Source of the DNA: DATBDM01 sp036269915
GTDB lineage: Bacteria > Actinomycetota > Thermoleophilia > Solirubrobacterales > Solirubrobacteraceae
DNA length: 12,741 bases
Assembly: GCA_036269915.1 (NCBI GenBank)
Contig: DATBDM010000224.1
Location: 1 to 12,741, forward strand
Direction: 5' to 3'
Under the pieces are notes generated by a model. That model had not been told where the DNA came from, ran no database searches, and worked only from the letters and a program-made list of their open reading frames with translations. This document shows positions 1-5,765 of the stretch, piece after piece (the stretch's first letter is position 1; every line of letters begins with the position of its first letter). A program made the position numbers and the translations under genes.

Positions 1-522
1 ATCGGAGCGATCGTCACGGTGGCGATCGGGCAGACGGCGCACACGCCGGAGCTGGTCGGCGCGTTCATCGTCGGCCTCGCGCCGCGCGTGCTCAACGTCC
101 AGCGGCCGTTCGACCTGGTCTTCCAGCTCGGCATGAACCTCGCGGTCTGGGGCAACGTGCTCGGGCTCTTCGACGCGATCTACGGCTACGACAAGATCGT
201 GCACTTCGTGCTGCCCTGCGGCTCGGCGATGATGCTCTACATCGCGCTCTGCCACCTGCGGCTCGTGCCCGACCTCTCCGAGAACGCCGGCCTGCACGAC
301 CGCATCGCCATGGTGCTGCTCACGCTCGCCTTCGGGCTGACCGTCGGCGGCATCTTCGAGATGTGGGAGTGGTTCTCGAACACCGTGTTCGGGACCGAGA
401 TGTTCGTGAGCTACGGCGACTCGATCGGCGACCTCATCGACGACACGCTCGGCGCCCTGGCGGGCGGGCTGATCCTGCTGTTCTGGACCGGGCGCGGCTG
501 GGGCACGTGGCGGATCCCGGGC
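1..522 (+). repeat. Internal protein repeat, copy 1 (intact DUF2238-like unit)
   Basis: Codons 1-174 of the visible frame align with codons 247-419. The alignment runs at a constant offset of 246 codons from IGAIVT/IGAVIA through the FE/YE position (Glu120/Glu366), then shifts by one residue before the shared FW-x3-GW and PG ending. This copy keeps the His, two Glu and the Asp cluster typical of the family. Its beginning may extend upstream of the window. Confidence 0.75.
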
Positions 523-1278
523 GCCGCCCTGCGGGGGCTCGAGCCCGTCCCCACCGCGCCGCCGGACCGCGGTCAGGACCGGCTGATGCGCTTCGGCGAC
601 TGGCTCGCCAGGCTGCGCCCGCCGCGCGGGCACGCGGACGAGCCGGGGCGCCCCTACCCAGCGCTGCCGCGCTGGCTCGTCGGCGACTGGGCGCGCGTGA
701 TCCGCGATCCGATCGACCTGATCCGCCTCAGCCTGGCGATCGGGGCTGTGATCGCCCTGGTCCAGGGCGACTTCGAGCACGCCGCGCGCTTCGCGTTCGC
801 GTTCGGTGTCACGGTTGCCGTGCGGGAGCTCCAGGCGCCGCGGCCGTTCGACGCGGTGTTCGCCATCGGCATGGCGTTCCAGGCCTGGGGCGCGTGGAGC
901 GGCGCGTTCGACTCGGTCACGGGCTACGAGCTTGTCGCGCGCGTTGCGTCGTCGCTGGCCGTCGCTGTGGTGCTCTACCTCGTGCTCGTGCGGATCCGCG
1001 CCGTGCCCGACCTCAGCGGCAAGACCGACATCCACGAGCGCACCGGCATCGCGCTCACGGCGACGAGCCTGGGCTTCGGCGTGGCGATGCTCTACGAGGT
1101 CGGCGCCTGGGCGGCGAACGACCTCTTCGACGCCGAGCGGCTGACCTTCGACGAGCTGATCGCGCACATGGGCGTCGGCTTGGCGGCGTCGGCCGCCGGC
1201 GCCGCGCTGCTGGTGTTCTGGGACCGGGCCGGCTGGGAGACGCGGCGCGTCCCGGGGTCCGTGCTCGTCAAGCGCTGA
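1..1278 (+). CDS. Integral membrane protein with two tandem DUF2238 (YjdF-like) units, 5' end cut off
   Basis: The frame is open from the first base, so the true start probably lies upstream; the GTG at 19 is only the first start-like codon. About 425 residues are visible. Hydrophobic segments come in two sets (about 1-165 and 240-405) joined by a polar Pro/Arg-rich linker (about 175-240). The first set carries the DUF2238-type pattern: GYDKIVHF (His68), then FEMWEW (Glu120, Glu123), then an acidic stretch DSIGDLIDD (Asp140-148). The second set repeats the fold and many residues (PFD, DLS, H-[DE]-R, the FW-x3-GW element, PG) but has lost most of these polar positions. DUF2238 proteins are inner-membrane proteins of unknown function; a metal or hydrolytic role for the conserved residues is only inference. 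The 3' end overlaps the convergent PHP gene by 11 bases. Family assignment is from motif memory, moderately sure. Confidence 0.75.
   Translation: MGAIVTVAIGQTAHTPELVGAFIVGLAPRVLNVQRPFDLVFQLGMNLAVWGNVLGLFDAIYGYDKIVHFVLPCGSAMMLYIALCHLRLVPDLSENAGLHDRIAMVLLTLAFGLTVGGIFEMWEWFSNTVFGTEMFVSYGDSIGDLIDDTLGALAGGLILLFWTGRGWGTWRIPGAALRGLEPVPTAPPDRGQDRLMRFGDWLARLRPPRGHADEPGRPYPALPRWLVGDWARVIRDPIDLIRLSLAIGAVIALVQGDFEHAARFAFAFGVTVAVRELQAPRPFDAVFAIGMAFQAWGAWSGAFDSVTGYELVARVASSLAVAVVLYLVLVRIRAVPDLSGKTDIHERTGIALTATSLGFGVAMLYEVGAWAANDLFDAERLTFDELIAHMGVGLAASAAGAALLVFWDRAGWETRRVPGSVLVKR
739..1257 (+). repeat. Internal protein repeat, copy 2 (degenerate DUF2238-like unit)
   Basis: This is the second copy of the duplicated membrane unit. 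Against copy 1, GYDKIVH becomes GYELVAR (His to Arg), FEMWEW becomes YEVGAW (second Glu to Ala), and the DSIGDLIDD acidic cluster is replaced by a stretch containing DELIAHMG. Hydrophobic spacing and Gly/Pro positions are kept. This suggests a structural rather than catalytic half. Confidence 0.72.
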
Positions 1279-2323
1279 CGTAGACGGGGTTGGTCACGAG
1301 CCACGTGCGGTCGTCGTGCGGGAGCCGCGCCTCGAGCCGGTAGGCGCCCGCGCCGTCGCTCCGGTGCTCGAGCGTCTCGCCCTCGGCCTCGGCGATCGTG
1401 GCGCCGTCGCGCAGGAGCCGGAGCCGGGCGAGCCGCGGCGCGATCGCGCGCAACGTCCAGGCGCCGGACGCCGCGCGGGCGCCCATCGGCGCCGCCGCGC
1501 CGTCGCGCTCGGCCCAGAAGCGCAGGCCGCGGCCCGGTGCCAGCCCCTCGAAGGCGAGGTAGCAGCGTCCTTCGCGCAGCGCGTCCTCGACGGCCGCCGC
1601 GTCGGTGGCGAGCTCCCCGGACGGCGGCTCCGGCAGGAGGACGTGGGTCTGCAGCAGCGCGAAGTAGCGCGCGTGCGGCATCGGCGAGCGCACCCGCCCG
1701 CCGATGCGGACGCCGTGCTGATGGGCGTCGAGGCCGCCGATCGCGGGGACGCGGCGTCTGCGGCACAGCGCGTCCCAGGCGCGCAAATGGTCCGGCGGCG
1801 GGCCTTCGAGGTGGGCCATCGGGTCGCGCAGGAAGGCGACTGCCTCCCACGGGGTCCGCCACGCCTCGGCGGCGTCGCTGGTCAGGCTCCACAGCTCGAT
1901 CCCGCCGCAGGCCGCGTCGTCGAGCCGCGACCAGCCGTGCGGCGGCGCGATCGTCTTCGACATGCGCGAGCCCTCGGAGAACGGATGGGCGGCGAAGGCG
2001 ATGCCGCCGGCGTCGCGGACCGCGGCGCAGATATCGGCCTCGGAGCGCCCGGCGTGGCCGATCTCCTCGTCGATCCCGAAGACCAGCAGGTGCCCCGCCT
2101 TGGGCGAGACCTCGTGCCCCGCGAGCACGAGCACGCCGTCGCGCCAGCCCTCCTCGCCGTGACGGCGCGCCGCGAGCGTGTCGTGGTCGGTGAGCAGGAC
2201 CGCGTCGGCGTGCGCGGTGCGGGCGGCGTCGACGATCTCCGCGACCGTCGCGGTGCCGTCCGAGTAGGTCGAGTGGACGTGGGCGACGCAGGCCAGTCCG
2301 TGCAGGCCGAGCGGGTCCTCCAT
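1268..2323 (-). CDS. PHP-domain metal-dependent phosphoesterase
   Basis: 351 residues from an ATG at 2323. The N-terminal two thirds is a PHP domain with a full metal-ligand set in order: HVH (His15, His17), Asp22 in YSDG, TDHD (46-48), GHE (His70, Glu71), His78, AAHP (His113), Glu143, and GLDAHQHG (Asp199, His201). PHP enzymes are cytosolic phosphohydrolases; relatives such as YciV/RNase AM act on nucleoside 3',5'-bisphosphates or RNA ends, but the substrate cannot be read here. Residues about 255-351 form a beta-rich C-terminal part (aromatic and Arg-rich strands) often attached to this subgroup. The start codon directly follows the TAG of the upstream TVP38-like gene with no bases between and no clear Shine-Dalgarno, so translational coupling is likely. 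The end overlaps the convergent membrane-protein gene by 11 bases. Confidence 0.88.
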   Translation of the reverse strand: MEDPLGLHGLACVAHVHSTYSDGTATVAEIVDAARTAHADAVLLTDHDTLAARRHGEEGWRDGVLVLAGHEVSPKAGHLLVFGIDEEIGHAGRSEADICAAVRDAGGIAFAAHPFSEGSRMSKTIAPPHGWSRLDDAACGGIELWSLTSDAAEAWRTPWEAVAFLRDPMAHLEGPPPDHLRAWDALCRRRRVPAIGGLDAHQHGVRIGGRVRSPMPHARYFALLQTHVLLPEPPSGELATDAAAVEDALREGRCYLAFEGLAPGRGLRFWAERDGAAAPMGARAASGAWTLRAIAPRLARLRLLRDGATIAEAEGETLEHRSDGAGAYRLEARLPHDDRTWLVTNPVYVSA

Positions 2324-3043
2324 CTACACGGCCAGCGGCGCACCGCGGCGCCGCCGCGCGAGCACGACGCCCGCGGCGCCGAGCAGCGCGATCAGGCCGC
2401 CGACGGCGAGCGCCGGGACGAGCGCGTGCTCGGCCGCGGCGCCGCCCAGCGCGGTGTAGGCGAGCACGCGCGGTGCGCCGCCGAGCACCGTGCCGGCGAC
2501 GAACTGGCGCAGGCGGATCCGCGTGAGTCCGGCCGCGTAGTTGAGCAGCGTCGCGGGCGATCCGGGCGCCGCGCGGGCGAGCACGATGCTCAGCACCGGA
2601 CGGCGCTCGATGCGCTCGCGCAACCGGTGGGCGCGCGGACCGGCGAGCGCTTCGGCGGGTCCGCGGCCGAGCCGCCGCGAGACGAGGAACGCGGCGGCGG
2701 CGCCGAGCGTCGCGCCCGCCAGCGCGACGGGCATCCCCGCGGTCGCGCCGAGCAGCGCGCCCGTCGCGGCGGCGAGCAGGGTGCCCGAGACCATCACCGG
2801 CGTGAGCAGCGTCCAGGCCGCGACGGCGCCGGCGACGAGCACCGGGACGGGCAGGTCGGTGAGCCGGGTCACGGCGGCGGGATCGTGCGGCAGCACGAGC
2901 GCGGCGGCACCGAAGCAGGCCGCGACCGCGACGCCGAGCAGCGCGAGCCGCCGGCGGGCGGCGCGGTGCTGGGTCGTGAGGGGCACGTGAACGACACTAG
3001 CCACGCGGGCTCGCGCGGGCGCGCGTCGAGGTGCGCCGCGCAC
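2324..3043 (-). CDS. TVP38/TMEM64 (VTT-domain) family membrane protein
   Basis: Up to 239 residues, several hydrophobic helices (about 33-51, 66-100, 105-122, 185-228) and very Ala-rich. The VTT/SNARE-associated signature is visible: Arg157, Pro160, Pro163, Asn168-Tyr169, Gly172, then Phe181 and the GGAP turn at 188-191. The family comprises DedA-like membrane proteins linked to lipid scrambling or transport and envelope homeostasis; the specific role here is unknown. The start is uncertain. The longest frame begins with GTG at 3043, but GTG codons at 3004 and 2986 are also possible. None has a good ribosome binding site, and the first 20 residues (Arg/Ala-rich) look unlike a conserved part of the family, so 2986 may be the real start. 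It is divergent from the carbonic anhydrase and forms a unit with the PHP gene downstream. Confidence 0.82.
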   Translation of the reverse strand: MRGAPRRAPARARVASVVHVPLTTQHRAARRRLALLGVAVAACFGAAALVLPHDPAAVTRLTDLPVPVLVAGAVAAWTLLTPVMVSGTLLAAATGALLGATAGMPVALAGATLGAAAAFLVSRRLGRGPAEALAGPRAHRLRERIERRPVLSIVLARAAPGSPATLLNYAAGLTRIRLRQFVAGTVLGGAPRVLAYTALGGAAAEHALVPALAVGGLIALLGAAGVVLARRRRGAPLAV

Positions 3044-3046
3044 GGG

Positions 3047-3080
3047 CCGGTCAGGCGATATCGCCGGTATAGTCGACCGG
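3047..3080. promoter_or_regulatory. Palindromic operator-like region in the TVP38/carbonic anhydrase divergent promoter
   Basis: A perfect 12-base palindrome, GGCGATATCGCC, lies at 3054-3065. It is framed by an outer inverted repeat, CCGGTC (3047-3052) and GACCGG (3075-3080). The -10-like hexamer TATAGT sits inside this arrangement. A repressor or activator site is inferred from position and symmetry; a 12-base palindrome can also occur by chance in a window of this size. Confidence 0.35.
3068..3073 (+). promoter_or_regulatory. -10 box of the carbonic anhydrase gene
   Basis: TATAGT fits the actinobacterial TANNNT -10 pattern. It would place transcription start near 3080 and give a leader of about 35 bases. 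No recognisable -35 element lies 16-18 bases upstream, where the sequence is GC-rich. Confidence 0.4.
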
Positions 3081-3101
3081 GTTTGTTGGAAATCGAAGCC
3101 C

Positions 3102-3106
3102 GGGAG
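3102..3106 (+). promoter_or_regulatory. Ribosome binding site of the carbonic anhydrase gene
   Basis: GGGAG lies 8 bases before the ATG at 3115, a standard spacing. It fixes this start over any internal ATG. Confidence 0.6.
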
Positions 3107-3114
3107 CCCTTCAG

Positions 3115-3612
3115 ATGAGCGTCACCGATGAGCTGGTCAAGAACGCCGAGCGCTACGCCGAGAGCTTCGACAAGGGCGACCTGCCGCTCCCGCCCGCCCG
3201 CAAGGTCGCGGTGCTCGCGTGCATGGACGCGCGCGTGATGCCGTCGCTGATCCTCGGCCTCGAGGAGGGCGACGCGCATGTGATCCGCAACGCCGGCGGC
3301 GTCGTGACCGACGACGAGATCCGCTCGCTGGCGATCTCGCAGCGCCTGCTCGGCACCGAGGAGATCATCCTCATCCACCACACCGACTGCGGCATGCTCA
3401 CCTTCACCGACGACGACTTCAAGCAGTCGATCCAGGACGACGTCGGGATCAAGCCGCACTGGTCCGCGGAGGCGTTCAGCGACCTGGAGGAGGACGTCCG
3501 CCAGTCGATCGCGCGCATCAAGGCCAGCCCGTTCATCCCCAACCAGGGTTCGGTGCGCGGCTTCGTCTACGAGGTCGAGACGGGCAGGCTGCGCGAGGTG
3601 TCTGGCGCCTGA
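3115..3612 (+). CDS. canA: Beta-class carbonic anhydrase, Rv1284/CanA-like
   Basis: 165 residues, close to the length of mycobacterial Rv1284. It catalyses reversible hydration of CO2 to bicarbonate in the cytosol, supplying bicarbonate for carboxylases and helping pH balance. Zinc ligands are Cys36 in the CMDAR motif, His89 and Cys92 in HHTDCGM. The Asp38-Arg40 dyad that gates the zinc site is intact. Long identical-looking stretches to the Rv1284 type are recognisable around HVIRNAGGVVTDD, SLAISQRLLGT and LTFTDDDFK. The C-terminus (RGFVYEVETGRL) is complete. The ATG at 3115 is chosen from its ribosome binding site and family length. It is transcribed alone; the next gene is convergent, 13 bases beyond the stop. 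The protein family is certain, the symbol is by analogy. Confidence 0.95.
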   Translation: MSVTDELVKNAERYAESFDKGDLPLPPARKVAVLACMDARVMPSLILGLEEGDAHVIRNAGGVVTDDEIRSLAISQRLLGTEEIILIHHTDCGMLTFTDDDFKQSIQDDVGIKPHWSAEAFSDLEEDVRQSIARIKASPFIPNQGSVRGFVYEVETGRLREVSGA

Positions 3613-3625
3613 CGTCGACCCCGCC

Positions 3626-3955
3626 TCAGGAGAGGGCGGTGCGGGGGCGCCCGGAACTCGGGAGGTAGTCGCCGACGGCGTCGAACGCGGACTCCCAGCG
3701 CGAGCGCTGCAGCATGAGCCAGCCCGCCGCCTCGGTCATCGCGGTCGGATCGAGCGCGAGGCGGTGCGTGCGCCCGTCGATGGTGCGCGTCACGACGCCG
3801 GCGTCCTCGAGCACCCTCAGGTGCTTGGTGATCGCCGGCTTCGAGACGCCGAATCCGCTCGTGGCCTCGCCCACGGTGGCCGGCCCGGCGGCGAGGCGTT
3901 CGACGATGCCCTGCCGGATCGGGTGGGCGAGCGCCCGGAACGAATCGTTAACCAC
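3626..3955 (-). CDS. ArsR/SdpR-like winged-helix transcriptional repressor
   Basis: 109 residues if it starts at the GTG at 3955. The frame stays open upstream but would then run through the divergent epimerase gene. The winged-helix core spans about residues 4-68: FRALAHPIRQ at the start, recognition helix region VSKPAITKHLRVLEDAGVV (38-55), then the wing with RTHRLALD. A C-terminal helix with Trp79 and Trp87 is typical of the SdpR-like branch. The ELCVCDL-type metal site of classic ArsR metal sensors is absent, so the ligand is unknown and it may simply autorepress. There is no Shine-Dalgarno, but a TACGGT -10-like box ends 8 bases before the GTG, which would suit a leaderless transcript. 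It is divergent from the atypical SDR, its likely target. The function class is secure; start and target are inferred. Confidence 0.87.
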   Translation of the reverse strand: MVNDSFRALAHPIRQGIVERLAAGPATVGEATSGFGVSKPAITKHLRVLEDAGVVTRTIDGRTHRLALDPTAMTEAAGWLMLQRSRWESAFDAVGDYLPSSGRPRTALS

Positions 3956-3968
3956 AAGGTGAACCGTA
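3947..3968. promoter_or_regulatory. Candidate operator/promoter between the repressor and the SDR gene
   Basis: Two near-identical heptamers, GTTAACC (3947-3953) and GTGAACC (3959-3965), lie 12 bases apart start to start, about one helical turn. They cover the repressor's GTG start and its -10-like box (TACGGT on the minus strand, 3968-3963). This is consistent with autorepression and control of the divergent SDR. It is inference only; no -35 is evident. Confidence 0.35.
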
Positions 3969-4000
3969 CCACGCCCGACCCATCTGGTAGACACGACTCC

Positions 4001-4813
4001 ATGAAGGTCTTCATCACCGGCGGCACCGGATACATCGGCTCCCACGTCGCCCGCGAGCTCGTGCAGCGTGGCGACGACGTCCGCGTCCTCGCGCGCAGCG
4101 ACGACCGCGCCAGGCAGGTCGAGGCGCTCGGCGCTACGCCCGTTCGCGGCTCGCTCACCGACGCCGACGTCCTCCGCGCGGCGGCGGGCGACGCCGACGC
4201 CGCGATCCACCTCGCCAACACGGCCGACGCGCAGGCGGGCGACGTCGACCGCGCCGCCGCGGCCGCGATCCAGGAGGGACTCGGCGACCGCACCTACGTC
4301 CACACCGGTGGCGCGTGGGTCTACGGCAACACCGACGGCGAGGCCGACGAGGACACCGAGGAGCACCCACCCGCCCTCACGGCCTGGCGCGCCGCCAACG
4401 AGGCCGAGGTCATGGCGCGGGGCAACGCCGTGCTGGTCATGCCCGGCGTCGTCTACGGCGAGGGCCAGGGGCTGATCGCGCTGACCTACGGCGACGGTCG
4501 CTATGTCGGCGACGGCCGCTACAGGACGGCGCTGATCCACGTCGAGGACGCCGCGCACCTGTTCGTGCTCGCCCTCGACGGGCTGCACGGCAGCCGCTTC
4601 ATCGGCGCCACCGAGTCGGTTCCCGGCCGCGCGATCGCCGAGGCGGTCAGGCCCGGCGGGGCGCGCTCGGAGACGCCGGCGGAGGCGCAGGAGCGGCTCG
4701 GGCCGCTGGCCGAGGTGATGACACTCGACCAGCAGTTCTCCTCGGCGCGCGCCCGCGAGCAGCTCGGCTGGGAGCCGCGGCACAGGGACGCGCTGTCGGA
4801 GCTCGCCGCCTGA
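4001..4813 (+). CDS. Atypical NAD(P)-binding SDR (epimerase/dehydratase-like fold)
   Basis: 270 residues from the ATG at 4001. The Rossmann fold begins at once with GGTGYIG (7-13), followed by Asp-rich turns and the extended-SDR motif HTGGAWVYGN (101-110). The expected catalytic YxxxK is replaced by W129-R-A-A-N133, so both Tyr and Lys are missing. This resembles the atypical SDR group (SDR_a7-like), in which cofactor binding is kept but standard dehydrogenase chemistry is unlikely. The C-terminal half keeps the substrate-side motif IHVEDAAHLFVLAL (179-192) and the LGWEP ending typical of epimerases. Its role is unknown; redox sensing, isomerase activity or a non-catalytic role are all possible. 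Upstream there is only a weak Shine-Dalgarno. A TAGACA box 8 bases before the ATG could indicate leaderless expression. It is divergent from the ArsR-like repressor, and its TGA abuts the convergent sulfite oxidase-like stop with no spacer. Confidence 0.85.
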   Translation: MKVFITGGTGYIGSHVARELVQRGDDVRVLARSDDRARQVEALGATPVRGSLTDADVLRAAAGDADAAIHLANTADAQAGDVDRAAAAAIQEGLGDRTYVHTGGAWVYGNTDGEADEDTEEHPPALTAWRAANEAEVMARGNAVLVMPGVVYGEGQGLIALTYGDGRYVGDGRYRTALIHVEDAAHLFVLALDGLHGSRFIGATESVPGRAIAEAVRPGGARSETPAEAQERLGPLAEVMTLDQQFSSARAREQLGWEPRHRDALSELAA

Positions 4814-5419
4814 TCAGTCGCTCCAGTAGCGCTGCTCCTTCCAGGGGTCGCCGTAGTTGTGGTAGCCGTAGTTCTCCCAGAACCCGGGCTCGTCCTGGGG
4901 GGTCAGCGTGAGCCCGCGGACCCACTTCGCGCTCTTCCAGAAGTACAGGTGGGGCACCAGCAGTCGCGCGGGGCCGCCGTGCTCGGGCTCGAGCGGCTCG
5001 CCGCCGTAGTGGTACACGACCCAGCCCTGGCCGCCGGTCAGGTCGGCGAGCGGGACGTTGGTCGTGTAGCCGCCGTCGGACCACGCGGTGACGTGCTCGG
5101 ACTGCGGCTCGACGCCCTCGAGCAGCACGTCCACCGGCACCCCGGTCCAGCTCGTGTCGAGCTTGGACCACTTCGTGACGCAGTGGATGTCGACGGTGAA
5201 CGTCTCCGACGGCAGCGCGAGGAACTCCTCCCAGCTCCAGCTGCGGCTCGCGCCGACGTTGCCCTCGAGGGCGAACGTCCAGGCGGAGAGATCGGTGCGC
5301 GGCGTCGGGCCGGCCGAGAGGACGGGGAAGTCCCGGGTGAGGTACTGGCCGGGTGGAAGCCGGGACTGGTCGGCCTCGGGCTCGCGGCGCCCGCGGAAGC
5401 CGCGGGAGATCCTGGGCAT
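4814..5419 (-). CDS. Sulfite oxidase-like molybdopterin-dependent oxidoreductase, cytosolic short form
   Basis: 201 residues covering just the oxidoreductase molybdopterin-binding domain. There is no heme domain, no dimerisation domain and no Tat signal, so a cytosolic location is inferred. The molybdenum-ligating cysteine is Cys80 in DIHCVTKWSK. Other hallmarks of the actinobacterial group are the N-terminal FPVLSAGPTP (31-40), SDGGYTTNVPL, HGGPARLLVPHLYFWKSAKW, and the ending with GYHNYGDPW. Members are annotated as sulfite oxidase-like or MsrP-like, but the physiological substrate of this short form is not established. An AGGAG lies 5 bases before the ATG. The upstream DUF2630 gene ends 8 bases before the start, with its TAG against that AGGAG, so the two are probably co-expressed. 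The end abuts the convergent SDR stop exactly. Confidence 0.9.
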   Translation of the reverse strand: MPRISRGFRGRREPEADQSRLPPGQYLTRDFPVLSAGPTPRTDLSAWTFALEGNVGASRSWSWEEFLALPSETFTVDIHCVTKWSKLDTSWTGVPVDVLLEGVEPQSEHVTAWSDGGYTTNVPLADLTGGQGWVVYHYGGEPLEPEHGGPARLLVPHLYFWKSAKWVRGLTLTPQDEPGFWENYGYHNYGDPWKEQRYWSD

Positions 5420-5427
5420 GGTCGCTC

Positions 5428-5679
5428 CTACTGCTGGTAGTGCTCGACGGTGTCCTCGTCGCGCAGATCGGCCGCGCCGGGGTCCTGGCCGACGGCGCGC
5501 ATCGCGCGGCGCCGGCGCAACAGGTCCCAGAGCTGGTCGAGGCGCACCTCGAGGCGGTGCAGCTCCGCCTGCTCGGCCTCGCTGAGCCCGCGCCCCTCGG
5601 CGTGGCGGCGCAGCTCGTGCTCGCGGTCGATCAGCGGCTCGATGCGGTCTTCGACGTTCTGGTCGGGATCGGTCGCCAT
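5428..5679 (-). CDS. DUF2630 family small protein
   Basis: 83 residues starting at the ATG at 5679. The frame extends upstream to a GTG at 5739, but the family normally begins just before the conserved acidic helix, and the extra 20 residues look unrelated. The protein is charged and probably two helices (about 8-30 and 33-62). It contains the DUF2630 signature LEVRLDQLWDLLRRRRAMR followed by GQDPGAADLR and a short acidic tail ending VEHYQQ. No cysteine or membrane segment is present. Function is unknown. A CAGAGG run directly touches the ATG, which is too close for an ideal ribosome binding site. It precedes the sulfite oxidase-like gene by 8 bases and is divergent from the sugar operon. Confidence 0.82.
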   Translation of the reverse strand: MATDPDQNVEDRIEPLIDREHELRRHAEGRGLSEAEQAELHRLEVRLDQLWDLLRRRRAMRAVGQDPGAADLRDEDTVEHYQQ

Positions 5680-5721
5680 CCTCTGAAGGTACGGCTTCGG
5701 ACGCTCGCGGTCATCCGTCAG

Positions 5722-5739
5722 GTGACTGGGGTTTGTCAC
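5722..5739. promoter_or_regulatory. Inverted repeat in the DUF2630/sugar operon divergent region
   Basis: GTGAC (5722-5726) and GTCAC (5735-5739) form a perfect inverted repeat with an 8-base spacer, centred in the 86-base gap between the two divergent genes. It may be an operator for one or both transcripts. No convincing -10/-35 pair was found around it. Confidence 0.3.
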
Positions 5740-5751
5740 GCCCGGGTCTGT

Positions 5752-5756
5752 GGGAG
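5752..5756 (+). promoter_or_regulatory. Ribosome binding site deciding the start of the sugar-binding lipoprotein
   Basis: GGGAG lies 9 bases before the ATG at 5766. It supports that ATG over the in-frame TTG at 5733, which would add 11 residues ahead of the Tat signal. Confidence 0.6.
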
Positions 5757-5765
5757 TCGGGCAAC

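Noticed and set aside
1316..3118. Long plus-strand open frame (600 codons) opposite the PHP and TVP38-like genes
   Set aside because: The translation is Arg/Gly/Pro-rich with no recognisable domain, and it lies antisense to two genes with clear motifs. Such frames are common in very GC-rich DNA.
3608..3630. Possible bidirectional terminator hairpin between carbonic anhydrase and the ArsR-like gene
   Set aside because: CCTGA/TCAGG arms are only five bases with a 13-base loop and no T-run; they consist largely of the two facing stop codons.
3956..4783. Upstream extension of the ArsR-like gene to 385 codons
   Set aside because: The extension is antisense to the SDR gene and low in complexity; the winged-helix domain begins right after the GTG at 3955.
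5733..5765. TTG start adding 11 residues to the sugar-binding lipoprotein
   Set aside because: It would put residues before the Tat motif and lacks a ribosome binding site, whereas the ATG at 5766 has GGGAG at good spacing.
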